Source: Aldrovandia affinis (taxonomy: Eukaryota > Chordata > Actinopteri > Notacanthiformes > Halosauridae). From it: a stretch of 64,000 nucleotides of DNA. The translations under genes and the position numbers were made by a program. Position 1 is the first letter of the stretch. The number at the start of each line of letters is the position of its first letter. The DNA is taken from the NCBI GenBank assembly GCA_029706075.1, contig JAINUG010000136.1, forward strand, positions 650,501 to 714,500, read 5' to 3'. This document shows, piece after piece, positions 56,226-64,000 of this stretch. The notes beneath the pieces were generated by a model that searched no databases, was not told where the DNA came from, and worked only from the letters and a program-made list of their open reading frames with translations.

Positions 56226-56445
56226 TCCCCCTCAACAATGTGCCAGACATCCACAGGCTACAAGTTGTTGTCAATGGTAGATACACCTCTCCACCAATCA
56301 GCACAAGCTTTTGTATAGTACTGTGTTTGGTGTAGTGTGAAAAATATTAACTGGCTCACAGGCAAGTGTATTGGAGAGCGCTTATGTTGTGTCTACATTA
56401 TTGCCAACATTCCTCATGCTGATATAATTGAAGATACAGGTAAAA

Positions 56446-56720
56446 TACCCTCCCAATCGAAACCCGACTCCAGGTCAGGAGCCCCTATTGGGGGTGGTGA
56501 TTGGCTGTCCATCCCAGGGGGAGGGGGGAGGGTGAGCTGGCACGAGCTCGCCGAGAAGCATGAAGGGTGTCTCTAGAAAGTAGGTGGGCGAGTTCCATCT
56601 GGGAGGAGGCGGATCATCGCCGGCCTTGGGGAATTCGCTTGCCCCGTAGTGACGGGCGGCAAGTTCTTGGGGGGAAGGCGAATGGAAAGAAATAGGGGGT
56701 ATAATTGGCTACCAAAAATG
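56446..56720 (+). mobile_element. SINE family A, 5'-truncated copy
   Basis: The body matches the 3,984 copy: 'gagctcgccgagaagc', 'gtgggcgagttcc', 'gaggcggatcat', 'gacgggcggca', 'gaaagaaatagggggt', with tail 'ataattggctacc'. The tRNA head and B box are missing. Confidence 0.8.
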
Positions 56721-56982
56721 GCACCCAGTTGTTCAGCTGACCATACTGCCCCTGTCTTCATCTTAGGTCCTTTCATGCTTGGCCTCTAGTGGTAAGACTG
56801 TATAACTGCACCCCTTTGATGCAGTCAGATCAGACAGAGTTAAATTCAATATCCTTGAGGCAAGGATTACCTACAACAGTTTACTAGCTATTTGACTTTG
56901 TGGCTGGTAGAAAATGAAAAACGCTAAATTGGTCAAATTAACTTTCACCTTTGCACTTTTAATTTGCACTTTTAATCTGTCA

Positions 56983-57007
56983 TGTAAAAAAAAAAAAAAA
57001 AAAAAAA
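56983..57007. repeat. Poly-A run
   Basis: About 21 consecutive A residues, with no clear retro-insertion upstream. Confidence 0.9.
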
Positions 57008-57849
57008 CTTGATATCTGATAAGATTTTGTATGGATTTAAGTTTTCACGCATCTCCCTCCAATGAAATAAATAAACAAATAGTAATGTATTACTGCTATA
57101 TGAATGATGTTGCTTAAAGTTGTATTTATTGAAAAGCAGTCCAGGGTGAGCCATCACTCAGAGGCAGATGACACAGCGATGACACGGTCATGATGGGAAA
57201 GGATGCGGCCTCTTCCCATAGCCACATCATCTGGGGTGTTGGCTAAGACTTGTGTTTTTTGGCAAATGCGACACAAGATAATGATGTTAAAGACTGGGGA
57301 CACACAAGATAGGTATCATACGAGTACTACATATTTTCGTGTAATTGTTTTAATTTTTTTTAAACATATTTTTCAAATACATAGTCATTTCAAATTTGGG
57401 GAATTCTCTGGGCATGTTTAGTTTTATTTATTTGTATTTATTTAACATAATGTTAACATGAGAATCCGTGGTCCTTTTAGAATAGCCTAGTTTTGTGAAG
57501 TGAAGGCAGTTTTTTTCTTCATTTTATTGAATCCATAGGACCACCCATCAGCATAATCATATTACAGTACCAGATTGCGAGAGATGTGTGCAACAAGCCC
57601 ATAATGCAGCCGGAAAACAAAATGCGGACGAGATGCTCAAATGCTGCATGTTTTTTTCTTGTGAGAAGCCTGTGACAGTTTGGTGAATTATCACAGTTCC
57701 TCCAGATGAGAGTATTTTAGCGAGACACGCACAGTCACATCATGTCTGAGAAAGGAGAATAGAGAAAGAAGCCCTTGTAGCCTACAACTAATGGAACATG
57801 ACAGAGTTATATCTATACTTGTATCATTTTATACACCAAACATATAAGC

Positions 57850-58483
57850 CTTTAATTTGTTGTCAAGGAAACTGAGACGGGGGGCGGCGCGTGTAGGGGT
57901 GAGAAAGCGAGTGAGACAGAAACGGAAGGAGAGGGGGGAGGGCTGGGGGGCTGGGGGGTCATATTGTATGTGTATAACGGCACAGCCGCGCTGTGTGCTG
58001 TCTGCGTTATAAGGGCAGTCGGAGTGGGGTGGGGGACCGCTCGGGAACAGGATTTATGCCCATGCATGCTATTCGTGATTATTTGTTATAATCATTGTGG
58101 ACTGCTAATGCAGCGATTGCTAATTATGACCGTTATGGATATAATTTGGGAGTAAGGAGGAAAACGAGCACGGCAGAAAAGGAAAATCGCCCGCTGCTAT
58201 TAACACCGCTGCCTGCTTTGACCTAGTGAGGATGCTGTCAGCTCGAGCGGTTCTTTGACTAGGGCAATCCCTCTCTCCGACTAGCCTTAGCCTATTTAAC
58301 CTAGCTAGCTTTAGTTCCCCCCCTATCCCTTGTCGCGCGCTCTCCTCTTCCTCCTCCTCCTCCTCCTTCTCCTCCCGGCGACAGAAGGACCGGGTTTACT
58401 TTGGCAAATATATATTAGTGTTAGCTATATCATTTCGTCGTTTGAGCGATTGGGGGGATTGTGTCTCCCGTTCGGTTTTTTTA
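57850..58483 (+). promoter_or_regulatory. Probable promoter / 5' UTR of candidate first exon B
   Basis: The region is GC- and CpG-rich (for example 'gacggggggcggcgcgtgta' at 57,876 and 'gtcgcgcgctctcc' at 58,331), unlike its flanks. It includes a (TCC)n pyrimidine tract at 58,346-58,378. It runs directly into the ATG at 58,484. A signal-peptide-like frame starting with TTG at 58,330 lacks an ATG and is not called. Confidence 0.5.
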
Positions 58484-58541
58484 ATGACTGGTTTCGTATT
58501 TTGCTGCGCTATGTACATGGATAAAACCAGTGTGCTCCGGG
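58484..58541 (+). CDS. Candidate first coding exon B, unidentified protein
   Basis: ATG at 58,484 opens 19 codons plus one base (MTGFVFCCAMYMDKTSVLR, then G) to a strong donor (ccggg|GTAAGA). It sits at the end of a CpG-rich promoter-like block, which supports it as a true first exon. Splice phase (1) equals that of candidate exon A. An internal ATG pair (58,511 and 58,517) could also serve as the start, giving MYMDKTSVLR. No family is recognised, and the next exon is not found in the 5.4 kb that remain. Confidence 0.45.
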
Positions 58542-59944
58542 GTAAGACCATTACCTTTCTTTTCCATTTGCCTTTGCTATGTGTTTAACATATTTGTATT
58601 CTGTTGCAATATGATTGCAAGCATGCGTGATTTTGAACAAACTAGCTAATGCATATTGTTATCTGGATGACCCATATGGTGTGTCTGCTATACGTTGATG
58701 GTGTGCAGCATCAACATATGTGATATCTGTACGGTCGTCCTGTAATGGATGAGCAGTCCCCATTTCCACGCTGTTGGGAGATATGGTCACATTTGTCACA
58801 ATGTCAAACGAAGCCACAGTATAATGGTCACACAGCAACACTAAAAATGTTGGATGTGTTCTAACAGAAGGCATTTTGCAACGATTTGCGCACACCTTGG
58901 CGCACAGCATTGTCTAAATTATTTCTTTATTATTCTGATGTCTACATTTTTAAAATGCCAGATATTGTATTTCTACTCCAAATAATAATGCCAGATATTG
59001 TATATCTATACCAGATAATATGGCTACACCTAGTTACGTGGCTGGCGGCATAGAAAAGCTGCACTTTTTTAAAATAAGGGGTGCAATAGAGAATGCACCC
59101 AAACTAGCGAGTCTAGTATGATCGTTCCTTTCACAGTGGACTCGGGAAAACCAAACGCTGCCGTTATTAGACTCATTTTAATTGACAGACCTATTCCCCG
59201 TGTGTTGGGCACTGACAGTCCGATTCATATGTGTGATTTCAGTGTGTTTGGCGTGTGCGTGTGAACACTGTTGGACATATGGGTGAGGTGGGTGTGTCTG
59301 AATTTAGCAGGCTTCTGCTGTACCTCATTTCATTTTGGGGAGTGAAAATGGATACAGAGATTCAGAGAAATGCATTTGCTTTATTTGAAACAAATACATT
59401 TAGTCTTTTTATTATCTGCTAGGAGGATTCAATATGTATCAATTTTATATCATTTAAGATGCATGTCCTTTATCTCTGCACAGTGTGCAGGTGATCTTAA
59501 ATATGTCTCTCCTTTGGTGCATCTACCTCAAAGGTCTTTCATAGAACAAACAATCAAATTGATGATATTTCAGTCCATTATATTCCTGACTACAAAATGT
59601 GCCTCACACATAATTTTATTCACTTGTATCCACATAAAGCCATATTCACATTCTTATTAACCTGATTATCCTGCAGTTTCTGTCTTGTTGAACTTAGACA
59701 AAATATATTTTTGGCTGGGAAGCAACTGTTATAAGGGCAAGGATGCTTCCAGCATGAAAAGATGATGCTGACACCATAAAAAATGCATTACTGCAGCTTG
59801 ATTCCTTTATATGTGAACACTGTAATGGCAGGCACCTGCAATTTGATACACCTGTGGTCAGGCAGACAGACCACAAAAATGACTGAATACGGTTCCTTAG
59901 ATCAATTACAAACATGAATCACTTGTTTAGTTCATTGAGATCCG

Positions 59945-59979
<35 letters not shown>

Positions 59980-62341
59980 CTATTGACACTAATGCTGTAC
60001 TGAGGACATAATTAAGATGGAACTTCTACTGCCTGAATGTATAAGTACTGAGTTATTTCCTGTGTATATTGAAAATGAATAGCCCACAGTACCTCCTATC
60101 AGAAGCACAATCCTTTGCTCTTCCGACTCTAGGGGTGGGAGCGCGTACCACCCAGTATCACGCTACAAGAGTCAGCTTAGCCTGGATCCTTGACCAACTT
60201 GGCCAAGCGCTCCAAGATACACTCACGCAAGTTCGGTCCTGGAGAAGAGTCAGCTTCAGCCTGGATCCTTGACCAGTTAATGAATGAATTCAGGTGTGTT
60301 AGTGGCCAAAAGCGCTCCAAGATACACTCTAGGGTATAGTTTTGGTTTCTCGAATTAAGCAAAGCAGAGGCATCGTCCCCATTGGCGTTGGTGGTTGGTG
60401 GTTGTTCTTAGGATTAAATACAAATCCCAAATATCTCTTCGTTTTTCAAACTTCACTTCGTCAATAACGTAGTTATTCGTTCGGAAGTCGCAACACATTA
60501 CGACAATTCAGTAGCAATGGTAAATAATTTGATGTTTTGTAGTAGATGGCTGTTCGTCTTTACATGCTTGCATGGGTAGAAGGGGAAAGACGGGTTAAGT
60601 CTCACAAAAAAGGTCATTTCCCAGAGGTCCAGGCATTTCAGAGTTTGATTGTAAGGTGGGTTTACCAGGTATTTGATCAGCTGTGCCCAGTATTGATCGG
60701 TTAGGCCTATGTGTGTACACATGAGCAGTTGGAAGTCTGAGAGGAAAATACTGACCCACAATATTATTTCTCACAGTCCATCTGCAATGGCTAAGTGGGT
60801 CTTTGTGTGTAGATAAAGGGATAGACACAGACAGGTCTCTCAGCTGTCTTTATTAAGCATCCTCTTGTTTGGAAGAGGATCCTGTTGTCGTTAATTAAGG
60901 GTTTGCAAGTGAAGGTGTCAGTTGAGAGCTAATGAGAGAGGCTTCACTTAAATGTGAAAAACAGAATTGCCATGGCACAGGATTGTATGAACAGTCAAAT
61001 AGTTACTGCAGTGGGGGCAGAGAGGAGCCTGGCACTAGAAATGGAGGATGTTTGGGGAACATTTTAAACATTTAGCAGACGCTCTTGTCCAGAGAGACTT
61101 ACAATATGTGCATTAATAAATGGTAGGAACAATCATAGTTTGTGCAAGAGATCAGTGCAGTAATACAGCGATAGACATTGTTGTAGGCAACTGCATACCA
61201 TACTTGTAACACTGTGAAGGAAAAGGTTAGTAAAAGAATATATATATTTGAGGAGTAAATAAGTATACATATACAAAAAGTATTAAACAAGTTGGCAGTG
61301 GTGATGACAATTGGCTAGATGTACAGAATTCAGTGGTAGTGGAGTCTGAAAAGGTGGGTTTTGAATGTGTGTGTGGGGGTTTGATCTCTATGTGATCTCA
61401 CGAAGAACAGGACCAAATACAGGCGAATATGATGCCAATAAGTTCTAATTCCTTGCTGTGCCAGGCAAACTTGCTAACTGCTCGAGTCCCTGGTAAAAAA
61501 AACTTTTTTAAAAGCCACCACTCTACTGAGCTGTCACCCCCACCCCCCCGGCTGTATCACTGTCCCAAGTTTGCACATTCTTCCAAAACGTGTGAAAGGC
61601 AATTACTTTGAGCCCATTTGCACATTTGTTGCCATTTCAATGGCTTTTTGTCCTGATCCGAAATTCAAAATGTGCCTATAAACACGCAAAGATCACTGCA
61701 CTATATTCTCTGTTAACACTCACATGACATTTACGTTTTTGTTCAATTATACAACCATTTCATTATTACTCAGCACACTGGTGTTGCTATTTTGTAGTAG
61801 ATATCTACACTGTTCATGTGAAATATGTTTTTATAAAAAATTTTTTTATATCTAATGAGTACATAATTTTACAGTTTAATGTTTTACTCTCCCATTGTTT
61901 CTTGCTAGCCTGTCAGATCAGTTCAAATAGTGCAATACTGACCTTGTTTCTCAAGAGATTCTTCTAAACCACAAGAATACTTCCCCCCCGATGAAATCCC
62001 CACACAAACCATCATCTTTAATAATGAGTCAGCATACGTGTTTCATTGAAATTCACAAGGTGTAGATAACACCCTGCAGGATAATGTGATTGAAATGGTT
62101 TATTGATCTGAAAAGTGAACTGTATAATTGCTGGACATTGGCTCGACGGGAGTCGGAGGGTCTGGCCAAAATGCCCATGTCCTGCTGCAGTCTCTCCGTG
62201 TGAAGAGACACAGGGCTCTGCCAAGTGGAGCAGCAGAGGCCTGCGAAGGGAACCCAAGCACATAATACATCAGAGGCTGTCCTGGTGCTGCTGCCATCTG
62301 CGTTCTTTAAGGCCGATGGAGAGCGTGCTAATGATCATTTA
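58542..62341 (+). other. Intron-like sequence after candidate exon B
   Basis: No exon is recognised. A doubled 'aatgccagatattgtat' lies at 58,957-59,005, an imperfect direct repeat at 60,167-60,329, and a short reversed SINE tail at 61,066-61,115 ('acatttagcagacgctcttg'). A run of TTTTG units occurs at 59,946-59,970. Confidence 0.45.
60167..60329. repeat. Imperfect direct repeat, two units
   Basis: Each unit contains 'agagtcagctt', 'gcctggatccttgacca' and 'agcgctccaagatacactc'. The first is 60,167-60,225 and the second 60,246-60,329; the second carries about 25 extra bases in the middle. Confidence 0.85.
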
Positions 62342-62556
62342 CATGTAACTGCCAAAATAAGGGAAACATAAAGTATCAGGATAGAAATGCTTCACCACAG
62401 GATGAAGGTGATCACTCAGAATGGCTTTGTATTTATTGGCGTTTACCTTGTCCTCTAAGAGGTTGATGGACCTAAACCATGCCAGGAAAATGCACCACTC
62501 ATCATAGCCAAGCCCAGAGAACCTTTATGTGTTTCCTTTATTTTGGCAGTTACTTG
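62342..62556 (-). mobile_element. MITE derived from Tc1 family T2, with intact TA duplication
   Basis: The terminal inverted repeats 'gtaactgccaaaataaggga' and 'tttccttt' + 'attttggcagttac' flank 215 bp, with TA at 62,340-62,341 and 62,557-62,558. The interior, read on the minus strand ('tttcctggcatggtttaggt', 'taaatacaaagccattctga'), is the same transposase-coding segment as 51,625-51,705. It is therefore an internal-deletion derivative of the 51,547-52,109 family. Confidence 0.9.
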
Positions 62557-62558
62557 TA

Positions 62559-64000
62559 TTATCATTTTAACTCTGTCATGAACTCGCACTTGGTTGCATT
62601 AAACAGTAAGAGGTGTACATCTAGAGCCCGATGCACACATGTCTGCAGTTTATGTAAAATAGTTCCACTGGCCTTTTGAGGGGCAATACTTACCAAGGAC
62701 TCACTCATTTGCTCACTATGCTTGATACCCGATTTTCAGCCAAATCAGAAAATATCCTGGCAAGCTGGCTGACCACCTACTACTGTATGTACTATGCATA
62801 CTCTTGTACATTGTCAAAATGCAATATTGGTTAGATCATGGTATAACATTTTGTTGTAGGTGTTGTGTGGTGGTAAAATCACGGTTATAATATATAACAG
62901 CAAATGTAATATCTGGCAACGTGTCGTGTAGTGACAAAAACGGGTCTTCCACCATCTGTATGATCTCTGACACAGAAAAGGTCTTGGGAGCATGGTAGCC
63001 CATCTGCTATAATCTATATCCTTTCTCAGACCGTATGTATACATGAGCTTCTTTGGAGACGTGAGCACCAGAGGGTGGGGTGAGAGGGCAGCTCTTCCTG
63101 TACCCGGGGGAAACCAGCGTGACACTGAACAGACCCAGGGTTTTGGTGTCTCTTTCTGTCAGAACTACCAGAGTATAGACACGAGGAGTGACACGTCTCT
63201 GTCATTTCAGAGAGCCACTCCCAGGTCGTAGGAATAGCTCTGACAATCTTCTCCTGTGCACTGGAGAGAAAAAAATCATGTTTAAGAACTCTGTGCTTAA
63301 CTACAGGGCTTGCTGATAATGTTACAGTAAGAGAGGTTTGCACACCACAGCAGAGGTCATACGGTATTAACTGAATTTGTGGAATTCCGTGAGTGGAGTC
63401 TAACAACAAACCAAAAAAAGAAGAAATCATAAAAAATTGATTGTGTGGTACCACACTAAATGGCACAGGTATACATTTTCTGCATTCAATTTATTCGTAA
63501 AAACATTTTTGAAAATGATCTTGATTTATTTTTAAGAAGCGCCTGCCCTGCCTCCTGTTCACCTTCCCCAGTGCTGGGTTCACAGTTTGCATATTTGCTG
63601 ATGGAGGGCAGGAGCGGGCCATGCAGGATGATGTTGGGAGAAAACCGCTGTCATCTGAAGAAATCCCCCCCGGAGAGAGATGGCTTCCTAATGAGCGGAG
63701 GGAGAATGAGTGCAACTTTTATTGTCTCTCGTCTCTTTCTACAGTCTGGCAATTTATGCGGGAACTCTGAGAAATCCACAGAAAGTTCCCATTTGTCCCA
63801 GCTTTAATGACTTGGACTGTTCCGACCTCAGCGTGCTTCAGTGTCCCGGGCTTGTTTACTGTGTGTCGGTGACCACCCTTTAAACTGAGGGTTTGGTATC
63901 TCTCTGGCTCTTTTGCTGTAGACCCTATGTTTATGCTGCACTGCTTCCGCTTCTGTGCACTGTATGCGATGCGTTGCGCTAGATTAATGCTTCCTTCTCG
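62559..64000. other. Non-coding sequence to window end
   Basis: No supported exon. ORFs up to 146 codons (minus strand, 63,026-63,466) lack recognisable motifs and splice context. Confidence 0.45.

Noticed and set aside
58330-58524. Signal-peptide-like ORF (Leu-rich start, 64 codons)
   Set aside because: The first codon is TTG, not ATG, and the Leu run is the translation of a (TCC)n/CTC pyrimidine tract in a probable 5' UTR.
63026-63466. 146-codon minus-strand ORF near the right end
   Set aside because: No motif, no splice sites in a useful position, and low-complexity hydrophobic composition near the start; chance is likely.

Overview
The window is vertebrate nuclear DNA, almost certainly from a teleost fish. 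Coding sequence is confined to short GT-AG-bounded exons in an AT-rich background. That background holds long (CA/GT)n arrays, tRNA-derived SINEs, L2-like LINE 3' ends with teleost-type tails, several broken Tc1 transposons and hAT-like MITEs. I cannot assign a species from the sequence. There is no operon, CRISPR array, phage or bacterial gene.

Layout. (1) 1-12,257, minus strand: the 5' half of mecp2 (methyl-CpG binding protein). Its first coding exon is 12,226-12,257 and the next is 1,986-2,312, separated by a 9.9-kb intron; the remaining MBD/TRD exon lies off the left edge. (2) 12,258-18,700: intergenic sequence. The mecp2-proximal 350 bp looks like a promoter, with two near-consensus TCTCGCGAGA motifs and two inverted CCAAT boxes; the rest carries LINE remnants. 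(3) 18,850-25,640, plus strand: a brambleberry (bmb, Kar5/GEX1 nuclear-fusion family) gene. It has one probable non-coding 5' exon and nine coding exons that chain in phase, except for one apparent single-base deficit in coding exon 4. (4) 25,640-28,700: intergenic sequence with a MITE, a possible orphan exon and a SINE. (5) 28,900-64,000: two plus-strand candidate first coding exons (30,520-30,682 and 58,484-58,541). Both end in a GT donor in phase 1, so they could be alternative first exons of one large gene continuing off the right edge; I do not recognise the protein. The 28 kb between them is non-coding and repeat-rich.

The most interesting points are: the frame conflict in bmb; a 145-bp (TG)n tract ending six bases before a bmb exon; paired methylation-sensitive-type CGCG motifs in the promoter of a methyl-CpG reader; a 30-bp-period array of four CAGCCAAT motifs; a SINE copy whose central segment is inverted relative to its sibling; and several transposons whose boundaries and target duplications can be read directly. 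None of this amounts to an obviously new biological system.
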